Positions 23,817 through 31,791 of a stretch of DNA of 35,592 nt are shown here, piece after piece (the first letter of the stretch is position 1; each line of letters starts with the position of its first letter). The position numbers and the translations under genes were made by a program. The stretch lies in the NCBI GenBank assembly GCA_035449085.1, contig DAOTKE010000014.1:1-35592 (forward strand), written 5' to 3'. Below the pieces are notes generated by a model, which searched no databases, was not told the DNA's origin, and saw nothing but the letters and a program-made list of their open reading frames with translations. Source of the DNA: DUPH01 sp035449085. Lineage in GTDB: Bacteria; Verrucomicrobiota; Kiritimatiellia; RFP12; UBA1067.

Positions 23817-25163
23817 ATGAAACGTTGGATTGTAGCCGGGATGATCTGTTGGGCGGCCGTGCCGGGCCGTTGTACGCAGACCGTCGACCTTGTGGAGCGG
23901 ATGGACGTCGCGCCGGCCTGGTCCGGATGCCCGGTCGGTTTCGCGCTGTTGACCCACACCAACCGCCAGTTTGTCGCCTTTTACAACGAAAACCGCGTGA
24001 TGACCCTGGCACAGCGTGATCTGCCAAGCGGTGCCTGGCGTTTCGTCGAATTGCCCTCAAAGCTGGGCTGGGACAGCCACAACTATATCGCGATGGCGAC
24101 CGATAACGACGGCTTCCTGCACGTCTCAGGCAACATGCACGCCGTGCCACTGATCTATTTTCGCAGCACGCGTCCGTTGGATATCCACGCCATGGAACCG
24201 GTACACCGTATGACCGGTGACCAGGAGCGGCGCGTGACCTATCCGCGTTTCATGAAAGGCCCGAACAACGCCTTCTTGTTTACGTACCGCGAAGGCGGCA
24301 GCGGCAACGGCTCCACACTATGGAACCGTTACGACTGCGCGACAAAAACCTGGTCGCGGTTGATCAATGTGCCACTGTTCGACGGCGAAGGTCAGCGTAA
24401 CGCCTATCCGATGGGCCCGATATTGGGGCCTGACGGCTTCTACCACATGACCTGGGTGTGGCGTGACACCCCGGCGTGCGAGACGTGTCACAATATCAGT
24501 TACATCCGGAGTCGTGATCTGCAGAATTGGGAGAACGCGGCGGGGAAACCCGTCTCACTGCCGATCCGACTCGGAGCGGATGTGGTGGTCGATCCGATCC
24601 CCGTCAAAGGCGGGCTCATCAACCCCTGTCAGGCGATCGGGTTTGACACGCAAGGGCGCGTCATCGTGACCTACACCAAATACGACGCCGCAGGCAATAC
24701 CCAGTTGATGAACGCACGTTTAGAGGGAGGCGTTTGGCGCAAGGTGCAAACCTCCGACTGGAATTACCGCTGGGACTTCTCGGGAGGCGGATCGATCATT
24801 GGCGAGGTGAGTGTCGGATCAGTGGAGGTTCTGGATGGCGCACTGGCGCAGAGCTACTCGCACGCCAAACTGGGCGGGGGACGCTGGCGTCTGGACAGCG
24901 AGACACTCAAGCCAGCGGGCAAGATCGGCGGGCGTTTCCGCTTCCCGCCGGAAATTGGACGCAAGGAACACGATACACCCGGCATGTCTGTACGGCATGC
25001 GGATGACTGGGCGGCCGACCCGAAGACCAGATTGTCGTGCGACGGTTTCATGTATCGGGCGTGCTGGGAATCGCTGCCGGCCAACCGCGACCGTCCGCAG
25101 CCTGGCGGCGTGCCGCCACCGGCGATGTTGCGCGTGTATAAAATGAAGGTGCGGCAACCGTAA
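23817..25163 (+). CDS. Secreted BNR_4 family propeller, possible polysaccharide lyase
   Basis: 448 aa, start ATG after AAAAAAAGGGG. The signal peptide (KRWIVAGMICWAAVPGRC) may carry a lipobox-like end. The body matches the BNR repeat-containing (BNR_4) family: WDSHNYIAMATDNDGFLHVSGNMH, PLIYFRSTRPLDI, TYPRFMKGPNNAFLFTYREGGSGNG, GFYHMTWVWRDT. This seven-bladed propeller family includes ulvan lyases (PL24/PL25 type) and related enzymes. The conserved His-rich segments are present, but activity cannot be read from sequence alone. It is followed directly by a secreted SGNH hydrolase, fitting joint attack on an esterified polysaccharide. Confidence 0.85.
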   Translation: MKRWIVAGMICWAAVPGRCTQTVDLVERMDVAPAWSGCPVGFALLTHTNRQFVAFYNENRVMTLAQRDLPSGAWRFVELPSKLGWDSHNYIAMATDNDGFLHVSGNMHAVPLIYFRSTRPLDIHAMEPVHRMTGDQERRVTYPRFMKGPNNAFLFTYREGGSGNGSTLWNRYDCATKTWSRLINVPLFDGEGQRNAYPMGPILGPDGFYHMTWVWRDTPACETCHNISYIRSRDLQNWENAAGKPVSLPIRLGADVVVDPIPVKGGLINPCQAIGFDTQGRVIVTYTKYDAAGNTQLMNARLEGGVWRKVQTSDWNYRWDFSGGGSIIGEVSVGSVEVLDGALAQSYSHAKLGGGRWRLDSETLKPAGKIGGRFRFPPEIGRKEHDTPGMSVRHADDWAADPKTRLSCDGFMYRACWESLPANRDRPQPGGVPPPAMLRVYKMKVRQP

Positions 25164-25183
25164 GGATGAACGCAAGGAGAGAG

Positions 25184-26491
25184 ATGATGTGGAGGACCGT
25201 ATTGAGTCTAGGTGGACTGTGCGTGTGCGTAACTTTCGCCGCACCGGCGGTGGAGTTGACCGTGATCGGCGATTGGCAGATCAAGGTGGAGGCCGAGGGC
25301 TTGTCCGCCACGTTAACGGTTGAACAGCCGGAGATCGTTCGGGTTGAAGCCGAAGCACTGCCGCGTCTGCCGCTCTACATGCCCAAGGCGGCACAGTATG
25401 CGCGCGGCGCGAAACTGAACGGTGTGCGGGCGCAGGAATGTACGGTGCGGCATGCGCTGGATCCGGAATCTTTGAAAGTGATGAATGCGGATGGCACGAT
25501 CACCTATTCGCGCGGGCGCGATTACGAGGCCGAAATGAGCTGGGGCTGCGTGGGCCGTCTGGAAGGCGGCGCGATCGGCGCCGATACGCCGGTCAGAATC
25601 GCTTACGCTTACGGCACCATGCGTTTGGATGCCGTGGTGCTGACGGCTGACCGGAACATCGTGTTGCGGCGCGGCGTCGCGCACGTGTCGTTACCTGAAC
25701 CGCCCCCGCTGGCAGCGACCGAGCGCCGTCTCGCCTCGATTTGGATCACCCCGCGGCTGGCGCGTCTGACTGCGGCGAACCTGTTCCCCGTGCTGGAGAC
25801 GGCCTATCCCGAACCGCCAAGACCGGTCCCCAGTGTGGCAGGGCGGTGTCTACCCAAGACCATGGCGACACTGAAGGCCGGCGGGACGTTGCGCGTGTTG
25901 GCATGGGGTGACAGCGTCACCGCCGCCGGGTATCTGCCCGAACCGGAGAAGAACCGCTGGCAGGAACAGTTCGTACGCCGTCTGCGCGCAGCGTATCCGG
26001 CGGCGACGATCGAGCTGACAACGGAAGCTTGGGGTGGACGCAACACCGGCAGTTATTTCAATGAGCCGTCGGGTAGCTTGCACAACTACCAAGAGAAGGT
26101 TCTCGATGCGCGTCCCGATCTGGTCATTTCGGAATTCGTCAATGATGCCGGGCTGGATGCCGCCGGTGTCGCACGACACTACGGACGCATCCGCGATGAT
26201 CTCGAGAAGATCGGCGCGGAGTGGATCATCCTGACGCCGCATTATGTGCGGCCCGACTGGATGTCCCTGGCGGAGGAGCGGCAGTGTGACGATGACCCGC
26301 GCCCTTACGTCAAGGCGCTGCGCGCGTTCGCGGCCGAGAATAATCTGGCTCTTGCGGACGCCTCGTTGCGTTGGGGACGCCTGTGGCGTCAGGGTATCCC
26401 CTACTCCACGCTCTTAATGAACAACATCAACCACCCTAACCCGTTCGGCATGAGCTTGTTTGCCGACGCGCTGATGGCGCTTTTCCCGTGA
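25184..26491 (+). CDS. Secreted SGNH/GDSL hydrolase
   Basis: 435 aa. The ATG at 25184 is chosen for AAGGAG upstream; an ATG at 25166 is also in frame. It has a signal peptide (WRTVLSLGGLCVCVTFAAPA). The N-terminal half is beta-rich. The SGNH domain starts near residue 240: block I WGDSVTAAG (Ser244), a Gly/Asn block WGGRNTGSY, block III FVNDAG (Asn320), and block V NHPNPFG (His417). It is probably a carbohydrate esterase (deacetylase) or related lipase-fold enzyme acting outside the cytoplasm. It lies 20 bp after the BNR_4 gene, in the same operon. Confidence 0.9.
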   Translation: MMWRTVLSLGGLCVCVTFAAPAVELTVIGDWQIKVEAEGLSATLTVEQPEIVRVEAEALPRLPLYMPKAAQYARGAKLNGVRAQECTVRHALDPESLKVMNADGTITYSRGRDYEAEMSWGCVGRLEGGAIGADTPVRIAYAYGTMRLDAVVLTADRNIVLRRGVAHVSLPEPPPLAATERRLASIWITPRLARLTAANLFPVLETAYPEPPRPVPSVAGRCLPKTMATLKAGGTLRVLAWGDSVTAAGYLPEPEKNRWQEQFVRRLRAAYPAATIELTTEAWGGRNTGSYFNEPSGSLHNYQEKVLDARPDLVISEFVNDAGLDAAGVARHYGRIRDDLEKIGAEWIILTPHYVRPDWMSLAEERQCDDDPRPYVKALRAFAAENNLALADASLRWGRLWRQGIPYSTLLMNNINHPNPFGMSLFADALMALFP

Positions 26492-26505
26492 TCGGGAGTT
26501 GACGA

Positions 26506-28311
26506 TTGCAGGATCGCGAGGCCTCTTTGCACACTCAACTTTCAACGCTCAACTTTCAACGCTCAAGTTACGGACGGTGGATCTGCGCGGCCGCCGCCGT
26601 GCTGAGCGGTCTATTGCTGTGGGCGGCCTTCCCCCCCTATTCGCAGTCGGACAGCGCCTGGATGGCGCTGGTGCCGCTCATGCTGGTGATCCGTCATGCC
26701 GCGCCCCGCGCGGCGGCTGGATGGGCCTGGCTGGCCGGTCTGGCCTTCTGGGTGGCGACACTGAGCTGGTTCCCGGCGATCATCAAGAACGGCGGGCCGT
26801 GGCCGCTGGTCCTGCTGGGGCAGCTCGGCCTGTCCGCCTGGTGCGCGGCCTTTCTGGCCGCCTATGCATTCGCCTCAGGCCGCGTGTGGCGCTGGGCCGG
26901 AAAAGCGCCGGGCTGGCGCCGTGTATGTGCCGTGCTGATCATCGATCCCATGCTCTGGGCTGGCTCTGAACTGCTCCGCGGATGGCTGTTCTCAGGATTC
27001 GCCTGGAATTTTCTGGGTGTCAGCCAAGTGAACAATCTGCCGTTCATCCAAGTGGCATCCATCGCGGGCGTATACGGCGTTTCAGCGGTCGTGGTCGCGG
27101 TCAATGGCGCAGTGACGAGCATCGTTGAAAGAGCGTCGGCACCTTTTGCGGCACGTCTGACCGATCCCGCCTTGGAAGCCCCCGTGTCCCGCCCCGGCTT
27201 TGGCGGTCGCCTGCTGCTCTCCTCGGAAAGCATGCTGCCGGTCGCGCTGGCGGTCTTCTGCTGGTATTGGGGCATGCAGCGCATCCAGCACGCGCGGCGT
27301 GTGACAGATCAAGCCGCGACTTGGCGCGTCGCGCTGGTGCAGCCCAACTCGCCCTGTGTGTTCACGTTGGACGACGACACCGTGCGCAGACAACATGATG
27401 TGCTGGTCAATCAGACGCGTTTGGCCGGTGCCGCCCGTCCCGATCTGGTGGTCTGGCCCGAGACGGCGGTTCTCGGCTCTGTCCCCTACGAGCCTGACAC
27501 CCTGCGCCTCATCCGTGAAGGTGCCACGGCCGCCGGCGCGCCGCTGTTGACCGGCGCGCTGGAGCTCGAACGGACACCGGCCTCGCCCGCCGCGCCGCAA
27601 GGCCTTCTCTACTACAACGCCGCCTGGCTGTATTCCGCCACGGGGGAGGCGCTGGGGCGTTACCGTAAACACCATCTGGTCCCCTTCGGCGAATACATCC
27701 CGTTCGACAAGCAAATCCCAATCCTGCAACGGCTGGCGCCCACCGGCGTGAGCTGTACGCCGGGCCGCGAGGCGGGCGTGCTGCACATGAGGCGCGCGTC
27801 CGGCGGATCGCTGGCGCTCGGCCCGCTGATCTGCTTCGAGGACACCGTGCCGTCACAGAGCCGCGCGGCGGTGCGGGCCGGCGCACGGCTGCTGGTGCTG
27901 ATGACCAACGACGCCTGGTTCAACGGCTCGGTCGAGCCGCTGCAGCACCTCGACCAATCGGTCTTCCGCGCGGTCGAAAACGGCGTGCCGCTGGTGCGGG
28001 CCGCCAACTCCGGCGTGACCTGCGCCGTCGATGCGGTCGGACGGGTCATGCGACTGGAATCGAACGGCACCGCGACCGATTTTGACGGCTTCCTCGTGAC
28101 CCAAGTGGCGGTTCCAGACACGCCGCTCGCCGCGCCCTACACACGCTGGGGCGACCGCGTGCTAGGCCTGCCGGGCACGGCACTGCTACTGGCGCTGTTG
28201 GTGACCGGCGGCCTCCAGCGGAGCGGGCGCACACCTGCAAAGATCAATGCCGGCAGGATCGGGAGGAACGGCCGCGCCGACAGTACCGGGGTATCCGCGG
28301 ACAGACCATAA
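26506..28311 (+). CDS. lnt: Apolipoprotein N-acyltransferase
   Basis: 601 aa as read from a TTG at 26506. The true start is uncertain because residues about 8-18 come from a CTCAACTTTCAACG tandem repeat. It transfers the third acyl chain onto lipoproteins in the inner membrane. The N-terminal half has about six to seven membrane helices. The C-terminal nitrilase domain holds the triad: Glu319 in WPETAV, Lys388 in YRKHHLVPFGEYIP, and Cys443 in LICFED. LMTNDAWFNGS and VRAANSGVTCAVD are also typical. It stands 9 bp before recQ, probably co-transcribed. Confidence 0.93.
   Translation: MQDREASLHTQLSTLNFQRSSYGRWICAAAAVLSGLLLWAAFPPYSQSDSAWMALVPLMLVIRHAAPRAAAGWAWLAGLAFWVATLSWFPAIIKNGGPWPLVLLGQLGLSAWCAAFLAAYAFASGRVWRWAGKAPGWRRVCAVLIIDPMLWAGSELLRGWLFSGFAWNFLGVSQVNNLPFIQVASIAGVYGVSAVVVAVNGAVTSIVERASAPFAARLTDPALEAPVSRPGFGGRLLLSSESMLPVALAVFCWYWGMQRIQHARRVTDQAATWRVALVQPNSPCVFTLDDDTVRRQHDVLVNQTRLAGAARPDLVVWPETAVLGSVPYEPDTLRLIREGATAAGAPLLTGALELERTPASPAAPQGLLYYNAAWLYSATGEALGRYRKHHLVPFGEYIPFDKQIPILQRLAPTGVSCTPGREAGVLHMRRASGGSLALGPLICFEDTVPSQSRAAVRAGARLLVLMTNDAWFNGSVEPLQHLDQSVFRAVENGVPLVRAANSGVTCAVDAVGRVMRLESNGTATDFDGFLVTQVAVPDTPLAAPYTRWGDRVLGLPGTALLLALLVTGGLQRSGRTPAKINAGRIGRNGRADSTGVSADRP
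26534..26567. repeat. CTCAACTTTCAACG tandem repeat
   Basis: Two perfect 14-bp units (26534-26547, 26548-26561) and the start of a third, at the 5' end of the lnt reading frame. It is inverted relative to the similar tract at 13831-13863. Confidence 0.7.
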
Positions 28312-28320
28312 GGATGTGTC

Positions 28321-30201
28321 ATGGAAGCAGACGGAACATGGACGTCTGAACGCCTGCGCGAAGCGTTGCAGCAGCATTTCGGGTATAAGACTTTTCGCGA
28401 CGGCCAAGCCGACGCGATCCTCAACCTGCTCGCAGGCCGCGATGTGGTGCTGGTCATGCCGACCGGTTCGGGGAAGTCGCTCTGCTATCAGTTGACGTCG
28501 CTGCTGCTGCCGGGCGTGACGATCGTGGTGTCCCCCCTGATCGCACTGATGAAAGATCAGGTGGATGCCTTGGAGCGGCGGGGCATCGCCGCAACCTTCC
28601 TGAACTCTTCAGTGGACGGCGCCGAAATGGCATACCGGCTCGACGGCGTGCGTACGGGCCGCTACAAGCTCGTCTACGTGGCGCCCGAGCGTTTTCGCAA
28701 CCGGCGGTTCGCAGAAGCATTAGCGGAGGCCCAAGTGTCGCTCTTCACGATCGACGAGGCGCACTGTATCAGTCAATGGGGCCATGATTTCCGTCCTGAT
28801 TATCTCAATCTGAAGCGGGTACTGGTCAAGCTCGGCGGGGCACGGGTGCTAGCTGTGACCGCAACCGCCACGCCCGACGTGCGTGAGGATATTATCCGGC
28901 AGTTGGGATTAGGGGCGCCGCCGCGCCAAACTCCTGCGGTCTCGGTAACCGGATTCGCGCGACCGAACCTGTATCTGGCCGTAACACGCTGCCCGACGCA
29001 CCGGCACAAATTCTCCCGTCTGGTGCAAACGGTAGAGTCCTATCGCTGTGGGATCGTCTACTGTTCGACCCGTAAGATGGTCGAGCGTGTCGCAGCGCGT
29101 CTTACTGGCGACGGGTTCGCTCCGATCACCTATCACGGGGCGATGGCAGACGGCGAGCGCACCGCCGCGCAGAACCGGTTTATGGCTGAGGCCGCGCCGC
29201 TGGTGGTGGCCACCAACGCCTTCGGTATGGGCGTCGATCGCGGGGATCTCCGTTTCGTGGTGCACTGGGACATTCCCGGCAGCCTGGAGGCGTACTATCA
29301 GGAAGTCGGACGCGCGGGCCGCGACGGTGCCAGCGCCTGGTGTGAGCTGCTCTTCAACTTTGCCGACGTGGGCACACAGCGCTTTTTTCTCGACGGCGCC
29401 AACCCCTCTTTCAGCGACATCCTTGCGCTCTGGCAGGCGGTGCGCAAGGCCTGCGAGACTGAACCGGTCACCGCATCGATCGAAGAGTGGGCGCGGTTGA
29501 CTGGGGTCAAAAACGATATGGAAGTGCGCACCATCCTTGGCCTGATCGAACGCGCCGGATTGATCGAGCGTGAAATCCTGCCGGGAAACCGTGCTTATAC
29601 CACACGTCTGCTGCCGAACCCCGATCCTGACATCAAGGAACTCAAGCGCTTGGCGACCGGACTGGATGAGAAGCGCCGACGCGACGAGCGCAAGCTCGAA
29701 ACCCTGTTGCGTTTCGTCGACCATCCCGGCTGCCGCCACGCCTTCATGCTCAACTATTTCGGAGACCGGGCATCGTCCTCATCCTGTTCCGCCTGTGACC
29801 GTTGCCGTCGCCGCAAGCCGCATTCGTTGACAGCGCCGACCGAGCCGCAGTGGATCGAGATCCAAAAGATTCTGAGCTGCGTGACCCGCATGAATGGGCG
29901 TTTCGGTGCACAACGCGTGGCGCAGGTGCTGCATGGTGATCGCGATGAGACGGTAACGCGCCACGCGCTGGATCAGCTCTCGACGTTCGGTCTCCTGAGT
30001 GGCAAGACGGTGCCGTATATCCGTGCGGTGATCGACGCTTTGCAAAGCGAAGGTTGCGTGACCGTGACGCCCGACACCTACCGGCTGATCTCCATCACGC
30101 CGAAAGGACGTGACGTGATGATGCGCCGCTATGAAGGCTTCCGCATGGCCTGGCCACAACAGCAAGTGAACAGACACGCGCCCTCTAAGCAATGGGATTG
30201 A
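28321..30201 (+). CDS. recQ: ATP-dependent DNA helicase RecQ
   Basis: 626 aa, start ATG with AAGGATG upstream. Superfamily 2 motifs: motif 0 FRDGQADAI, Walker A MPTGSGKS (46-53), DEAH (145-148) followed by the RecQ loop CISQWGHDFRPDY, VTATATP, and GMGVDRGDLRFVVHWDIPGSLEAYYQEVGRAGRDG. The RQC zinc-binding cysteines are Cys471, Cys489, Cys492 and Cys495. A winged-helix region follows, but I see no C-terminal HRDC domain. It is a DNA repair/recombination helicase. Confidence 0.95.
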   Translation: MEADGTWTSERLREALQQHFGYKTFRDGQADAILNLLAGRDVVLVMPTGSGKSLCYQLTSLLLPGVTIVVSPLIALMKDQVDALERRGIAATFLNSSVDGAEMAYRLDGVRTGRYKLVYVAPERFRNRRFAEALAEAQVSLFTIDEAHCISQWGHDFRPDYLNLKRVLVKLGGARVLAVTATATPDVREDIIRQLGLGAPPRQTPAVSVTGFARPNLYLAVTRCPTHRHKFSRLVQTVESYRCGIVYCSTRKMVERVAARLTGDGFAPITYHGAMADGERTAAQNRFMAEAAPLVVATNAFGMGVDRGDLRFVVHWDIPGSLEAYYQEVGRAGRDGASAWCELLFNFADVGTQRFFLDGANPSFSDILALWQAVRKACETEPVTASIEEWARLTGVKNDMEVRTILGLIERAGLIEREILPGNRAYTTRLLPNPDPDIKELKRLATGLDEKRRRDERKLETLLRFVDHPGCRHAFMLNYFGDRASSSSCSACDRCRRRKPHSLTAPTEPQWIEIQKILSCVTRMNGRFGAQRVAQVLHGDRDETVTRHALDQLSTFGLLSGKTVPYIRAVIDALQSEGCVTVTPDTYRLISITPKGRDVMMRRYEGFRMAWPQQQVNRHAPSKQWD

Positions 30202-30504
30202 CGCTTTTCCGCCCCCACCGATAAAGGGCACCGAGCATATCATTGGTGTTTCGCCGGTCTGTTGGGGGCATCGCTGTCGAAATCGAAATCGCTATCGGGA
30301 TCATACAGCAATGACACTGGGACACGAGAGAGTGGATGTCTACCGCCTCGCGATCGGCGACATCGCGTGGGTTTATGCGAAAGCCGACGGCCTGACGGGC
30401 GCGGAGATCGACGAATGATACGAGATCCGGGAGCGCAGCCGGTTCACTTTCGGGTTCGCATGCTGGTTCCTGATGAAGAATGAGTCTCAATGTGGCCTTG
30501 ACGG
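30202..30504. other. Intergenic region between convergent recQ and xylR-type genes
   Basis: 303 bp. It contains an ATCG-rich tract (about 30275-30303, GTCGAAATCGAAATCGCTAT and following) and a short four-helix-bundle gene remnant (listed separately). I see no convincing terminator hairpin. Confidence 0.55.
30311..30418 (+). pseudogene. Remnant of a four-helix-bundle (S23-like) gene
   Basis: The ATG at 30311 begins MTLGHERVDVYRLAIGDIAW, then VYAKADGLTGAEIDE and a TGA after 35 codons. This matches the usual N-terminus of S23-like four-helix-bundle proteins (HERLDVYRLAI...VAWVYEKA), which are normally about 110-130 aa. The sequence after the stop does not continue the fold clearly. I infer an internally deleted, non-functional copy. 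Confidence 0.55.
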
Positions 30505-31680
30505 TCAAGGCACGATACCGTTCATACTGCCGACACCATAGCGCTTGCGGTAGACGCGCGGAGTCATCGATTCAACGTGACGGAAGAGGTTGTTCAGATA
30601 CTGGGCGTGGCAGAAACCGGTCCGGCGGGCAATCTCTGCAACGGAGAGATCGGTGTTCAGCAGGTGATGTTTGACCGAGGAAAGGCGCGCGCGTTGGACT
30701 TCTTTATGCACGGAACGATTGAGGTGCTGGATGAAAAGGCGGTCGAGTGTGCTGCGCGAGACGCCGACTGCGGCCGCAACCTCCTCGATGCCAAAGCTGT
30801 TTGACAGATTCTCTTTGATGAAACGCATGGCGGCGCGAACCGCAGGAATGCTGACCGCAGAGAGGTCGGTGCTTTGCCGGAGAACAACACCGGTCGGAGG
30901 AATGAGTAATGGCGTGACAGGCGGCGGCGCACCGTCGATGAGGCGGTCGATCAGTTCCGCCGCATCATACCCCACACGCGTAAGGTCGTGAGCGATGCTG
31001 GAGAGCGGCACGGGCTGGTTCAGGCAGATCAGCTCGTTGTCATCCACGCCGAGGATGGCGACCTCCTCGGGGACGGCGATGCCCACCTCGCGGCAGACAT
31101 CCTCGACGTTCGAGGCATCGTAATCGTTGTAGGCGAAAACGGCAAGAGGTTTGGGGGCGCGGCGCAGGAGCCGACCGAGCCAACGCCTCACGAGCTGCCA
31201 GTCGTCTGGCGACCCGTCCGCGACCTCTTCCCAGAGCCATCGGTACGGCGCCGCCAATCCCTGGGTGGAACAGCCGCTGGCAAACCCCTCCAACCGGAGA
31301 GCTTGGATCGGAGAGCGTTCCGCAGAGAACCATGCGGTGTGCTTGAAGCCGCGTTCGGCAAAATGCTCGGCGGCCAGCGCACCGATACGGCGGTGGTCGC
31401 CGACCACACGCGGCAGGGGGATGTCGGGGCGGTAGAGCCCCATGTCCACGATGGGGACTTTCACGCCCCTGAGGTAGCGCACGAAGTCGCGCCGGCGGTG
31501 GAAGACGGTCAGGATGCCGTCGCCCTCCCAGCCGGACGGGATCAGCGCCCGTTCGTTGACGGTCAGGTGCCAGTTGTGCGTCCGCGCGTACTGGCCGATT
31601 CCCTGCCGGATGCGGTGGTCGTACCACTCCATCAGGATCAGGATGTTCCGTTGCCGCAAACTCTTCCGGGTGCGCGTCAT
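30505..31680 (-). CDS. XylR-type transcriptional regulator (LacI-like sensor plus AraC HTH)
   Basis: 391 aa, start ATG at 31680; an upstream in-frame start at 31716 is less likely. Residues about 12-280 form a periplasmic-binding-protein/LacI-like sugar sensor (NILILMEWYDHRIRQGIGQY, RPDIPLPRVVGDHRRIGALAAEHF, VFAYNDYDASNVEDVCREVG, VAILGVDDNELICLN). About 290-385 form an AraC-type double HTH (SFGIEEVAAAVGVSRSTLDRLF, DLSVAEIARRTGFCHAQYLNNLFR). This architecture is that of XylR-like sugar-responsive activators common in Planctomycetes/Verrucomicrobia. It is divergent from the giant surface protein gene at 31792, its likely target. The ligand is unknown. Confidence 0.9.
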   Translation of the reverse strand: MTRTRKSLRQRNILILMEWYDHRIRQGIGQYARTHNWHLTVNERALIPSGWEGDGILTVFHRRRDFVRYLRGVKVPIVDMGLYRPDIPLPRVVGDHRRIGALAAEHFAERGFKHTAWFSAERSPIQALRLEGFASGCSTQGLAAPYRWLWEEVADGSPDDWQLVRRWLGRLLRRAPKPLAVFAYNDYDASNVEDVCREVGIAVPEEVAILGVDDNELICLNQPVPLSSIAHDLTRVGYDAAELIDRLIDGAPPPVTPLLIPPTGVVLRQSTDLSAVSIPAVRAAMRFIKENLSNSFGIEEVAAAVGVSRSTLDRLFIQHLNRSVHKEVQRARLSSVKHHLLNTDLSVAEIARRTGFCHAQYLNNLFRHVESMTPRVYRKRYGVGSMNGIVP

Positions 31681-31688
31681 GACAAAAC

Positions 31689-31715
31689 TTTGCACTAATC
31701 TGATGCAAAAATGCA
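31689..31715. promoter_or_regulatory. Candidate operator palindrome in divergent promoter region
   Basis: TTTGCA (31689-31694), 9 bp, then TGCAAA (31704-31709), followed by a further TGCA at 31712-31715. It lies just upstream of the regulator start and about 80-100 bp upstream of the giant protein gene. AT-rich -10-like boxes TATACT (31740) and TATAAC (31749) lie between it and the plus-strand gene. It could be the binding site of the XylR-type protein. Confidence 0.45.
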
Positions 31716-31791
31716 ATAGGAATCGGTTTTGCAGGCCTCTATACTTATTATAACTGAATTTCAGTTCGCCAAAAACTCAAGGAGATCCACC

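Noticed and set aside
28321..30201. recQ as part of the DGR accessory set because of the HRDC link
   Set aside because: It is 18 kb away on the other strand, lies in an operon-like pair with lnt, and has no visible HRDC domain of its own. It appears to be a normal housekeeping helicase.
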